Shown here: positions 15,063 through 22,333 of the stretch, in pieces
Layout: each line of letters starts with the position of its first letter
How positions within the stretch are numbered: the stretch's first letter is position 1
Assembly: GCA_001970955.1 (NCBI GenBank)
Contig: MPUH01001166.1
Span: forward strand, 1 to 22,333
DNA length: 22,333 nucleotides
DNA from: Stentor coeruleus
Lineage: Eukaryota; Ciliophora; Heterotrichea; Heterotrichida; Stentoridae
Direction of reading: 5' to 3'
The notes under the pieces: model-generated
Told to the model about the DNA's origin: nothing
The model's input: the letters and a program-made list of their open reading frames with translations, nothing else
The model's database searches: none
Position numbers and translations under genes: made by a program

Positions 15063-16010
15063 ATGGAGGAGGACATTCTTTCGGAAATTGACCCTAAAAC
15101 ATTTTATGCAGGGAGTATAGCCAATGATAACCTCAAAACCATAAACAGCCTAGACTTCTCTGAAGATGGTTCAACATTAGCTACAGCTTCAGATGATGAC
15201 GTAATCCACTTTTATAATGTGTCAAGTGCAACCAAAGAAAGATCATTTTATGAGCGGGCATATGGGGTTTCTAACATAAAATTCACTCCAAAAAAAAACA
15301 TAATCTACTCTAACACAAAAGGTCAAATTGGTATTATTCGAGAACTTAATGCTGATCGGTCATTAACATCATCTTTTCAACTTCATTTAAAGCCAATAAC
15401 TTCAATTGACATAAGCCTTTACAACACATTTGTATCAGCAGGTCGCGATAACATAATAAACATTTGGGATCTTAATAGCAACACACTTATAAACTCTTTA
15501 AAAATTCCAGATTCAGTAGGTGACCCAATAGTAAAATATGATCCTTCATGTACTGTAGTTTTTGTTGCTCATCCTTATGTAAGTTATCCAAATAGAAACT
15601 GTCTTAAACTTTTTGATGTTAAAATGCTTAAAGAACCTTTTGCAACCTGGGATATAAATACTCCTCAAATTACAAATATTGATGTAAGTGATGATGGGAG
15701 AATTATGTCTTTATCAACAGATGCTTCATATTTAAAAATTATAGACGCTCTTGGTGGAAGTGGTATTCAAGAAATCAGAAGCTATGATAATTCATGTAAA
15801 ATATCAACTGCATCTTTATCTCCTGATGGGAAATATGTAGCTATAGGAAGTGAAATACATAGTTCATTGAAAATATTTGATGCTGAAAGTGGGTTTTGTG
15901 TCAATGAACTTATTGGACACCCAAGGATTCCTTGTAAATCAATATGGTCTAGAGAATATGGGCTTTTAGTCTCAGCATGCTATAATGTTATATTTTGGTT
16001 AGCAGTATAA
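15063..16010 (+). CDS. WDR82/Swd2 WD-repeat protein
   Basis: This 315-aa beta-propeller protein is the likely orthologue of human WDR82 and yeast Swd2 (human 313 aa). In other eukaryotes these belong to the COMPASS/SET1 histone H3K4 methyltransferase and to the PP1-PNUTS or cleavage/termination complexes on RNA polymerase II. Diagnostic segments in order are NSLDFSEDGSTLATASDDD (near the N-terminus), the YGVSNIKFTP segment, FVSAGRDNIINIWDL, KEPFATWDI, IDVSDDGRIMSLSTDASYLKIIDA, LSPDGKYVAIGSE and the terminal SACYNVIFWL. The last resembles WDR82 SACSNMAFWL closely. About seven repeats fill the whole length, and no extra domain is present. The start is the first ATG; the stop is TAA. It follows ccmE by about 200 nt on the same strand with no functional link. 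Assignment rests on alignment from memory but agrees along the full length. Confidence 0.88.
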   Translation: MEEDILSEIDPKTFYAGSIANDNLKTINSLDFSEDGSTLATASDDDVIHFYNVSSATKERSFYERAYGVSNIKFTPKKNIIYSNTKGQIGIIRELNADRSLTSSFQLHLKPITSIDISLYNTFVSAGRDNIINIWDLNSNTLINSLKIPDSVGDPIVKYDPSCTVVFVAHPYVSYPNRNCLKLFDVKMLKEPFATWDINTPQITNIDVSDDGRIMSLSTDASYLKIIDALGGSGIQEIRSYDNSCKISTASLSPDGKYVAIGSEIHSSLKIFDAESGFCVNELIGHPRIPCKSIWSREYGLLVSACYNVIFWLAV

Positions 16011-16620
16011 ATAATGTAAATATCAACTATGATAATTTTTTTGCATATGAAGTTTAGGATTTTTATTTATGATTGTTAATAGTATGCAAGGATATTATGA
16101 ATATTTTAAAAAATATGAGTTAATAGTGGAAGTTGTATGAAGGATGGTGAGATGAGGTTATAAGGAAGATATGGATTATTTATTGAGAAAAGATAAGTTT
16201 AATGAGGTTGTTAAGTGATATATTTGGAATATTTTGTAGAAATGATACGAATCGGGAATTTAAGGTTTTGGTTTAGTGGAGGTTTTTATTGTAAAATATT
16301 CTATTGTAATGATTATGTGGTAGTTAAAAATAAGTTTTGATATGCAGTTATTTTTTTAATCAAAATTAGCAAAAGTTCATTTTAGCCGATATGTTTTAAA
16401 GGAATTTGAAATATATTTTGATTTTGAAATTGATATTTAAGATCATAATTATAGTAAACTGGAATAATAAAAAAAGCAAGTTTAAAATATATAAATTATA
16501 TACTCTAAAATAATTTGTATGAACATATAAAAAATTTTTACAAACAGACTTCGTAGCTTATAAACAATTCTGATAATGTAGCTTGCAGTTTATAGTTAGC
16601 ATGATAATAAAACTAAATAT
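16011..16620. other. Intergenic region between two plus-strand genes
   Basis: The first part is C-poor on the plus strand; bases 16087-16247 contain no C. This continues the downstream G/T bias of plus-strand genes. The rest is AT-rich. GTAGCTT occurs twice within about 35 nt shortly before the next start, with TTTATAG between. No ORF or RNA gene was recognised. Confidence 0.5.
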
Positions 16621-17517
16621 ATGGAGAATTTAAGTGACGATAAAGCAGAGCTCTCACTTGGGTTTATTTTAGAAACAATACTTCTTGGAGAATACTGCCT
16701 CCTTACTTCTTATCTAATATACTATACTTATCAGCTTATAAAGCAAAAGCATCTATCATGTAGGTCGTTAGTACTAAATCTTTCTTTACTATTATCGTCA
16801 ACAATTCGAATTGTGCTTTTTTTGCCTCCTCAAATTAAAACTACCAATCTTGTCCTTGTTGTTGATATGTTTTCAGCGTCAGTTTGTTACTTTACATCGG
16901 TATGTGCTCTTATATCTCAATGGTATGATGTTTACATTTTAGCTAGATGGACAGGAAAATTAGACCAAAAATATATGATGATTAAGAGATTTACACTTTT
17001 AAATGTTATGTTTAATGTTTTTATCTGGACTATGTTTATTGGGATGATACTTTGTGCTGAGTATTTTGATAGAGAAAGGCTTATCACGTATTTTTTAATT
17101 AGATTTTTGCTCATTTATGATTTAATGCTATCGACTGTATTAGTTTTGTTGGTTTGGTCAATTGGCTGGGTGCTGAAAAATGAACTTATGAGGTTGGTTG
17201 ATGGGAAAAGGACAAGATTTACTAATCTTATTGTTTTAGTTGCAATTTTTACTTTATTTAAATTTTTTGCTGCAATTATTTTGTTTGTTAGTTTGTGCTT
17301 TTATGATACAATGCAAAACCGAAATGGCTGGTCAGTATATTATTTTATAGAATTCAATATATGCGAAATTTTCAGCATTCTAATCATCCATCAAACCGAA
17401 AAGATAACAAGTGAAATTTTCAAAGTTTCAATCGCAACCTCTTACAAATTCTCAAGCTTTGCTGCTTCTTCTCGAACAATAAGCACCGATATTTATAACA
17501 CGCTTTTTCTTAAATAA
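16621..17517 (+). CDS. Seven-membrane-span protein, family uncertain
   Basis: This 298-aa protein is hydrophobic almost throughout, with seven predictable membrane segments at about 13-40, 49-67, 79-101, 122-147, 155-186, 202-229 and 236-256, short loops and a Ser/Thr-rich C-terminal tail of about 35 residues. The size and even spacing recall the THH1/TOM1/TOM3 family or a compact GPCR-like receptor. The Arg after the second span in STIRIVLFLPP and the Trp/Tyr in SQWYDVYILARW are reminiscent of the former. I see no DRY, NPxxY or rhodopsin lysine, so a classical class A GPCR is unlikely. The start is the first ATG; there is no separate signal peptide. AP-2 sigma follows 88 nt downstream on the same strand. 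Membrane location is sure; function is not. Confidence 0.75.
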   Translation: MENLSDDKAELSLGFILETILLGEYCLLTSYLIYYTYQLIKQKHLSCRSLVLNLSLLLSSTIRIVLFLPPQIKTTNLVLVVDMFSASVCYFTSVCALISQWYDVYILARWTGKLDQKYMMIKRFTLLNVMFNVFIWTMFIGMILCAEYFDRERLITYFLIRFLLIYDLMLSTVLVLLVWSIGWVLKNELMRLVDGKRTRFTNLIVLVAIFTLFKFFAAIILFVSLCFYDTMQNRNGWSVYYFIEFNICEIFSILIIHQTEKITSEIFKVSIATSYKFSSFAASSRTISTDIYNTLFLK

Positions 17518-17605
17518 CTATATCAACTTATAATCCTCACAAATTATCTAAAATCATAATAATTTTTTCTTAATAAAATATAATTTCATTTGATTATATA
17601 ATAAA

Positions 17606-18043
17606 ATGGTATTACCTATTTAGATAAGGTTTCTTGTAATCCACAACAAACAAGGTAAAATTCGATTATCTCGCTGGTACACAACAATTCCTTATGAAGA
17701 AAAATGCCAATTAGAAAGAGATATTCATAGATTAGAAATAAATCGCGATCCGAAGTACACGAATTTTTTAGAGTTCAAGAATTTCAAAGTTGTCTATAGA
17801 AGATATGCTGGACTATTTTTCTCTGTGGGAATAGATTATGATGGGAATGTTCTTAGTGTACTTGAGATAATACATCTGTTTGTTGAAGTCATGGACCAAT
17901 ATTTCGGTAGTGTTTGCGAGCTTGATTTAGTCTTCAACTTCCATAAAGTATATGGAATACTAGATGAGATTCTTATAGGAGGGGAAATTACAGAGACTTC
18001 TAAGCCTTTAATACTGCAAAGTTTGAGAGCTGGAGAAAAGTAA
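17606..18043 (+). CDS. AP-2 clathrin adaptor sigma subunit (two exons)
   Basis: Joining ATG (17606-17608) to 17624-18043 after removing a 15-nt intron gives 140 aa, against 142 in human AP2S1. It starts MIRFLVIHNKQGKIRL and contains the sigma-2 block TNFLEFKNFKVVYRRYAGL (48-65) and VCELDLVFNFHKVY (98-111). AP-2 sorts cargo into clathrin-coated vesicles at the plasma membrane. The dileucine-cargo pocket residues known from mammalian sigma-2 are kept: Arg15, Ala63, Leu65, Val88, Val98. NFLEF/NFK favours AP-2 over AP-1 sigma, which has SFLEWRDLK. Without splicing only a fragment from a GTG near 17825 would be called, so naive gene finding truncates it. It is convergent with the PhoD-like gene, with 53 nt between stops. 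Spliced frame and stop are clean. Confidence 0.95.
17609..17623 (+). other. 15-nt spliceosomal intron after the start codon
   Basis: The sequence GTATTACCTATTTAG sits exactly between ATG and ATAAGG of AP-2 sigma. It begins GTA, ends TAG and is 15 nt long, the size typical of heterotrich introns. It is phase 0, and its final TAG is in frame, so an unspliced transcript would encode only five residues before a stop. Confidence 0.93.
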
Positions 18044-18096
18044 GAAATATTTAGGCGGAATTAATTTAGATAAAAATAGATATAGAAAATATTAGC

Positions 18097-19251
18097 TTAG
18101 TAACTATTAGAATATTTTCTTAAGAAGATCAGAATAGCCAAAAAATTAATCCAGAAAGGTAGAAGGATGATAAAAAATGTGCCTAGAATATGCTTGTATT
18201 TTAGAGCCTTAAAATTTTCTTGACAAAATTTTATATCTGGATTAGTTTCATAAAGTTCATTTATATTTATTGTATATTCGATTTGAGGTACACTAAAAGT
18301 ATCTCTTACTGAAACATGAATAAGTTGAGTTTCCCAATCGATTTCTATAGTGCCGAAGTTTTTATAAAGAAATTTTTTCCCGATGTTAAAGTTAAAAGGT
18401 TGCCAGAGGTTTACAAAATACCAGCCTATCATGTTGAAAGTTGTAAATACTGAATGTGTTAAACCACTAGAGGTTATCTCATAAACAATATGTTTTGAGC
18501 AAGGTATTCTTAGCAGTTCCCCATAATGTACATCTCCAGTCAAAAGTAGTACTCCTGGGTACTTGTCTAACAATCCCCATAGCCTTAAACGTGATTTTTC
18601 ATGCCATTTCTCCGCTGGACTATTTCTATCAAAAGTATTAACCTGCAAGCCATTACCTATAATTTTCACCCTCTCTCCTGTTTGAAGTTCTTTTTCTAAC
18701 CAAACCCATTGTTCTTCACCTAATGAATCCCCTTCTTTATCTAATTTGCTATCTCTAAACCACCTTATATCAAGAAGTATCAGCTTTAAATCTTCAAAAG
18801 TAAAACTATGATAAACACCTCCATGATCTCTTATTGACCCATCATCCAAAAACTCTAATACTAACTTTTTACCTATTTCTTTGTATATAAAATTTTTGTC
18901 ACCATCATTTATCCCATAATCATGATCATCATAAACACCTGTTATCATTGTTGAGTTAATGAGTGCTTGATATTCAATTGAGGTCTTGAAACTATTGTAT
19001 TTTGATCTCCAAATTTTCTCATTTGTTGGACTGAATGCCATAGGTAATGAGAATCGATCAGCATATACAATGTCTCCAAGCCAAACATAAATATCAGGTT
19101 TCCAATTGATTATTGAATAAAATATATCAGGGTTAGTGATTCCGAATTGGTTAGCACATGATCCAAAGGCTATGCGTGAGATTTTACCATGCTCAGTTAC
19201 TTTGAGTCCTGATGAAATTTCGATAACTAAAATTAGGTATAAAAATATCAT
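18097..19251 (-). CDS. PhoD-like metallophosphatase, membrane-anchored
   Basis: This 384-aa protein of the PhoD-like phosphatase family would hydrolyse phosphate mono- or diesters using metal ions. It has an N-terminal hydrophobic signal (about 1-14, MIFLYLILVIEISSG). Family motifs follow in order: FGSCANQ (about 29-35), WLGDIVYAD (GDxxYAD metal site), GVYDDHDYGINDGD (the DDHD metal-binding motif), LILLDIRWFRD, and LLLTGDVHYGEL (GDxH). The C-terminus carries a membrane span (about 354-377), so the catalytic domain is likely anchored on the lumenal or outer side. No catalytic residue appears lost. The start ATG directly opens the signal peptide. The stop lies 53 nt from the AP-2 sigma stop. 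The substrate is unknown; related eukaryotic proteins are annotated as alkaline phosphatase D-like. Confidence 0.88.
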   Translation of the reverse strand: MIFLYLILVIEISSGLKVTEHGKISRIAFGSCANQFGITNPDIFYSIINWKPDIYVWLGDIVYADRFSLPMAFSPTNEKIWRSKYNSFKTSIEYQALINSTMITGVYDDHDYGINDGDKNFIYKEIGKKLVLEFLDDGSIRDHGGVYHSFTFEDLKLILLDIRWFRDSKLDKEGDSLGEEQWVWLEKELQTGERVKIIGNGLQVNTFDRNSPAEKWHEKSRLRLWGLLDKYPGVLLLTGDVHYGELLRIPCSKHIVYEITSSGLTHSVFTTFNMIGWYFVNLWQPFNFNIGKKFLYKNFGTIEIDWETQLIHVSVRDTFSVPQIEYTININELYETNPDIKFCQENFKALKYKHILGTFFIILLPFWINFLAILIFLRKYSNSY

Positions 19252-19406
19252 TTTATATTAGCGTGAAACTAAATTTGAAGTAATTAGAAATATTTTATAT
19301 GGTAAAAAAAAATAAGGAAATTTATATAAGAAATCTTCTAGTAAATAATCTGCTATGCTTTAAAATTAATATTTTTAATATCCTTTAATTACTTATAATT
19401 ATTAAT

Positions 19407-19952
19407 ATGACAAGTTTAGGACAAAAGGAAAAAATCATCTTAGCAAAATACATGAGAGCTGTAGATGTTAGAGAAACCCGAAAATCAATCCGTGATACTT
19501 TAGAACTCATGAAACTTTACCCAAAACTAAAACTTTACAATTTATCTAAGCATCAATTAGAACTTGAAAATAGCCTAGCTGATGCTTGGAGAGCTCAACA
19601 ACAACGTCAAAGCCGAATGAATAGAGCAAGTAGACTTAATAGTATTGATCAAGCTACTGAGTTATATAAAAAAATACAAAAACAAGCTAAAGAGCAAGAT
19701 GAAAAATTAATTAGAAGGGCTTTACCTGCAAGGCCAAAGCTTGATCCTTTACCGTATTTAAAAAAAATGAGAGAGAAACTTAGTAAGAGTATGGCACTTA
19801 TTGACTCACCAACTCCTAAAAGAAGTCCTACACCTGAAGATACTTTTATAACAAAAAGATTACAGTTTGAACTTGTTGGTACAGAAAGGAAGTCAGCTTT
19901 ACAAAGGCAAAACACTAAAAAATTCTATACGGATATTAAGTCGAAAGTGTAG
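19407..19952 (+). CDS. Small basic coiled-coil protein, unknown function
   Basis: This is a 181-aa ORF from ATG to TAG. I do not recognise a family. The N-terminal two-thirds is predicted helical and highly charged (Lys/Arg/Glu/Gln-rich, about residues 5-130), with a QQQRQSR run that suggests a coiled coil or basic helix. A Pro/Ser segment (DSPTPKRSPTPED, about 132-144) carries two SPTP repeats that look like proline-directed phosphorylation sites. There is no signal peptide or membrane span. A TTATAATTATTAAT run lies directly upstream of the ATG. The stop lies 62 nt from the stop of the convergent EF-hand gene, with a hairpin between. Cytoskeletal association is possible but not shown. Confidence 0.65.
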   Translation: MTSLGQKEKIILAKYMRAVDVRETRKSIRDTLELMKLYPKLKLYNLSKHQLELENSLADAWRAQQQRQSRMNRASRLNSIDQATELYKKIQKQAKEQDEKLIRRALPARPKLDPLPYLKKMREKLSKSMALIDSPTPKRSPTPEDTFITKRLQFELVGTERKSALQRQNTKKFYTDIKSKV

Positions 19953-19967
19953 AAAATTGTAAGATTG

Positions 19968-19990
19968 AATAAAAAATCACAAGATTTTTT
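19968..19990. terminator. AATAAA plus symmetric hairpin between convergent genes
   Basis: AATAAA at 19968-19973 lies 15 nt after the upstream gene's stop and could be its poly(A) signal. It overlaps a perfect 8-bp inverted repeat, AAAAAATC (19971-19978) and GATTTTTT (19983-19990), with loop ACAA. Being symmetric, the hairpin can form in transcripts from both convergent genes. Function as a bidirectional 3'-end signal is an inference. Confidence 0.35.
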
Positions 19991-20014
19991 TATCAAGTTA
20001 GTATTATATGATTT

Positions 20015-21946
20015 TTAATTATCGTTTTTAGCTTCAAAAGCTATAGAAATTCTTCCTAGACACTCATCAAATGGAGTGATGAGCATATTTATAATATCTT
20101 TTCCTAATACCGAGATTTTGACAATTTCATTGAATTTGGGGAAATCAATACACTTGATTTTATCACGAACTCTATCAAAAATAGAATCAATAAAAATACT
20201 AACCATAATACTACATTCATTATGAGCTGGAGATAATACAGGTAAACTGTTATACATACGATTGATTTCATCAACTTTAAGGCTCCCATCACATCTGAAA
20301 TCATATAAATCAAAACTCAATCGATTAATTGTAAGTTGTGAAGGATTGACTACTAGTGGATATAATTTAGATAAGAAGGATGCTTTAGATAAATCTTTGT
20401 TTTGTGAGAGGTATTCGTAGAATCTTATTGATAAATATTCGTTATTATGACCTAAGAGCTTAGGCTGTATATAAATTACAAAATTTTCAATCATGGATTG
20501 CTTTGTGATTATTCTGATTTTGAATCTTTCTTTTGATTGGAGGAATTTGAATTTTTTCAGCAGATCGTCGAGTTGGGATTTTTTGTATAATCTCATAGAA
20601 GAATCAAGATGACATAGGTAATCATATTTATCTGATTTCCTAATAATATCATTAAACTCTGGATTTAAATTCATTTCAACCACAATATTTTCACTGTTTT
20701 TCGAAGAATGCATAGGACTTCGCTCGACAAGTCCTTTGTCTAACATAAAATTATATCCTGCAATATAAAGAAATATATCTAAAAGTATTTGTGGCCTTCC
20801 ATGGAACTTAATCATAAAAAACTCTTTCAAATTTATCGCAGGGTCAATTGTCACAAACGATTCATTCACACTTATAATAGGTTTATCGCATTGTTCTTCA
20901 ATTTCTTTCAATAAACTAAACGTGCTTTTTCTCCTCAAAATCTTCCCTTTTAAGCATTTAAGTTTACCTTGTTTTTTCAGTTCAAAAGTTTTCATTATTT
21001 CAACCAAATCAGAATCATAAATATTTTCTTTTCTAAATTTCATTGCCATAAATGTGTCTTTATATGATATTTTTTCATCTTTATCAAAGTCAAACAATTT
21101 AAAACAAAGCCTTAAATGCTTTTCTTCACCTTGTGATATAAATTTGTTCATTTCTGTAACATATTCATGAAAATTCCAAGATTTAAAGTCAAAAAAATCC
21201 ATAAGGACTTCACAAACATGATTAGGGTATTTTTGGTTTATGTATTTGAAAAAAAATTCAGAAGTCATTCGTGAGTGATTATCAGTTATGCTGTTGAAAA
21301 TTTTTTTTAACTTTGGATCTGCGCTTTTTAGTGTCACTCTTCTTCTTAAAATATTGAGTCTACTGCTTTTCCCGGTAGAGAGGCTACGGATAGATGAAGT
21401 TTCGCTTGAATCAATATGTGTTTTGTTCACATATGAAAATATAGGCCTTTTGTAAATTATAGCTTTTCTTGAAGATTTAGAAACAGGGAATGAAATTTCT
21501 TGTGAAATTATTGAACTATTATGATCTGACGAAATAGTATCCTCAGAACGAGCCTTAAGTGCATCTTTCAATGTTATTGGAGCTGTCATATTCAGTTTTG
21601 ACCTACTAGATCCCCTTTTCCGACGTGAAGGCATTAATATTTGATTATCGATTCCTTCACTTACAAAATAAGAATATATTTTAGAATGTCTGCATAGAGT
21701 CTGTAAAAAATATATCAAAAAAGATGATCTATGACTGTTAATTATAGCCTTTTCTTCATGGAATTTAGATTTCGGAGTCTCTTCAACCGGGACAGTTTCA
21801 ATGATTGAATCTTCAGAGAATTCAGTGATTTCATCTATTTTTTCAAGTTTCAACTCCTTCCTCCAATAATGGCTTTCAGAACGCTCGTTTAAACATAGTA
21901 AGTCATTAAAGAAAAACTTTGAAGGTTCAGTTGTCTTTGACTTCAT
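20015..21946 (-). CDS. EF-hand calcium-binding protein
   Basis: The start is placed at the ATG at 21946 (643 aa); the frame is open three codons further to a TTG, which I do not use. The first ~200 residues are Ser/Arg/Lys-rich and probably disordered. A first EF-hand pair follows (about 215-310): a degenerate hand, then DFDKDEKISYKD (near 287), which has acidic residues at loop positions 1, 3, 5 and 12. A second Ca2+-binding loop, DFRCDGSLKVDE (near 552), keeps positions 1, 5, 6 (Gly) and 12 (Glu) but has Arg at position 3. Between them is a region of about 240 residues with no recognised domain. No membrane span or kinase domain is visible. It is probably a Ca2+-responsive regulator with two EF modules. 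It is the last gene before the telomere, ending its 5' flank in the subtelomeric region. Confidence 0.8.
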   Translation of the reverse strand: MKSKTTEPSKFFFNDLLCLNERSESHYWRKELKLEKIDEITEFSEDSIIETVPVEETPKSKFHEEKAIINSHRSSFLIYFLQTLCRHSKIYSYFVSEGIDNQILMPSRRKRGSSRSKLNMTAPITLKDALKARSEDTISSDHNSSIISQEISFPVSKSSRKAIIYKRPIFSYVNKTHIDSSETSSIRSLSTGKSSRLNILRRRVTLKSADPKLKKIFNSITDNHSRMTSEFFFKYINQKYPNHVCEVLMDFFDFKSWNFHEYVTEMNKFISQGEEKHLRLCFKLFDFDKDEKISYKDTFMAMKFRKENIYDSDLVEIMKTFELKKQGKLKCLKGKILRRKSTFSLLKEIEEQCDKPIISVNESFVTIDPAINLKEFFMIKFHGRPQILLDIFLYIAGYNFMLDKGLVERSPMHSSKNSENIVVEMNLNPEFNDIIRKSDKYDYLCHLDSSMRLYKKSQLDDLLKKFKFLQSKERFKIRIITKQSMIENFVIYIQPKLLGHNNEYLSIRFYEYLSQNKDLSKASFLSKLYPLVVNPSQLTINRLSFDLYDFRCDGSLKVDEINRMYNSLPVLSPAHNECSIMVSIFIDSIFDRVRDKIKCIDFPKFNEIVKISVLGKDIINMLITPFDECLGRISIAFEAKNDN

Positions 21947-21996
21947 GAAATACAATATATTGAATTAATTTTACAGTTTATTGAGAATATGCTATT

Positions 21997-22115
21997 TTGT
22001 TAGTATGGGATAATTTGTGTTTATTTTAAATATTATATTACTTTATTAGTATAGGATAATTAGTGTTTAATTTAAATATAAGAATCTCAATTAGTCAATT
22101 AGATACTATAAGATA
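21997..22115. repeat. Degenerate subtelomeric tandem repeat
   Basis: Bases 21997-22035 and 22043-22081 align over most of their length (core TTAGTATRGGATAATTWGTG followed by TTTAWTTTAAATAT) with a 46-nt period. A third, more decayed copy is visible at about 22090-22125 (TTAGATACTATAAGATAATG followed by TTTAAAT). The copies lie between the last gene and the telomere repeat. Confidence 0.55.
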
Positions 22116-22260
22116 ATGTTTAAATCTAAAATGATAAAATATTAACTTTTTAATAATATTTTAGAAATTTAAATCAAGTTTATAGGAAATCTAATACATT
22201 ATTTCATATGATTATTTTAAAAAGTATCTAATTTTTTAAATTTTTTTAAGTAGTATTAGG

Positions 22261-22273
22261 AGTTAGGGTGTTA
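22261..22273 (+). repeat. Interstitial telomere-like motif
   Basis: AGTTAGGGTGTTA matches the phase of the terminal repeat (TGTTAGGG unit) with one mismatch at its first base, about 47 nt inside the telomere. It is followed at once by T and TAACAC, making a GTGTTA/TAACAC inverted repeat with a one-base centre (22267-22279). Confidence 0.55.
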
Positions 22274-22319
22274 TTAACACTGTCTATCATTTCTCTAGCT
22301 TGATGTTTTTCAATTTTAC

Positions 22320-22333
22320 TGTTAGGGTGTTAG
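22320..22333 (+). repeat. Telomere repeat at right end, (TGTTAGGG)n
   Basis: The final bases TGTTAGGGTGTTAG are 1.75 units of TGTTAGGG, the G-rich strand of the CCCTAACA telomere repeat known in Stentor and other heterotrichs. The G-rich strand runs 5'->3' toward the window end, the orientation expected at a right-hand chromosome end. Only 14 bases are present, so this is the edge of the telomere. Confidence 0.8.

Larger units (their letters stand above)
21947..22333. other. Subtelomeric region
   Basis: This AT-rich end piece runs from the EF-hand gene start to the window end. It holds a degenerate 46-nt repeat, an interstitial telomere-like motif at 22261-22273, and terminal telomere repeat. 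No ORF was recognised. The EF-hand promoter should lie in its first part. Confidence 0.6.

Noticed and set aside
15579-15595. GTAAGTTATCCAAATAG as an intron in the WDR82 gene
   Set aside because: It is 17 nt, not 15-16, and removal would break the frame of a protein that aligns with WDR82 without a gap problem here.
21947-21955. Extension of the EF-hand protein to a TTG start
   Set aside because: An ATG lies three codons downstream and no ATG precedes it in frame.
1-22333. tRNA, rRNA, CRISPR, transposon or viral genes
   Set aside because: By eye I found no B-box-like tRNA signature, no conserved rRNA block, no spaced repeat array, and no transposase, integrase, polymerase or capsid motif.
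22261-22333. Telomerase RNA template
   Set aside because: The telomere-like motifs here are terminal repeat and a near-terminal copy. No CCCTAACACCC-type template lies within a structured RNA context in the window.

Overview
This window looks like a piece of a heterotrich ciliate macronuclear chromosome, most likely Stentor or a close relative. Four things point there. Genes are dense and almost intronless in a very AT-rich background. TAA, TAG and TGA all act as stops, so the code is the standard one, which is unusual for a ciliate. The AP-2 sigma gene can only be read by removing a 15-nt GTA...TAG intron directly after its ATG. The last 14 bases are TGTTAGGG-type repeat, the heterotrich telomere unit, oriented toward the right end, so the window probably ends at a chromosome end.

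Layout from left to right. Bases 1-1316 carry no clear gene; a GC-richer, foldable segment at about 361-530 is unassigned. Next come an SCP2-type sterol/lipid carrier (-), a small basic protein (+), a dCache-type membrane receptor (-), and a 5.7-kb gene (-) for a giant coiled-coil protein with an N-terminal ASH/MSP-like domain. That gene contains a single N flanked by two identical 62-bp copies, most likely an assembly join. Then follow a 72-aa SP/TP-rich protein (+), a TMEM222/RTE1 protein (-), a divergent PKA-regulatory-subunit-like protein (+), mitochondrial CcmE (+), WDR82/Swd2 (+), a seven-membrane-span protein (+), AP-2 sigma (+), a PhoD-like phosphatase (-), a small coiled-coil protein (+) and an EF-hand protein (-). 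A degenerate subtelomeric repeat and the telomere follow.

The genes serve unrelated housekeeping and signalling jobs: lipid transfer, endocytosis, cytochrome c maturation, chromatin/RNA polymerase II, Ca2+ and cyclic-nucleotide signalling, and centriolar or cortical structure. They do not form a pathway cluster. The most striking non-coding signal is extreme strand asymmetry in several gaps. Relative to the adjacent gene's coding strand, upstream flanks are nearly G-free and downstream flanks nearly C-free; one run of 273 bases lacks C altogether. I found no mobile element, tRNA, rRNA, CRISPR array or virus-like gene.
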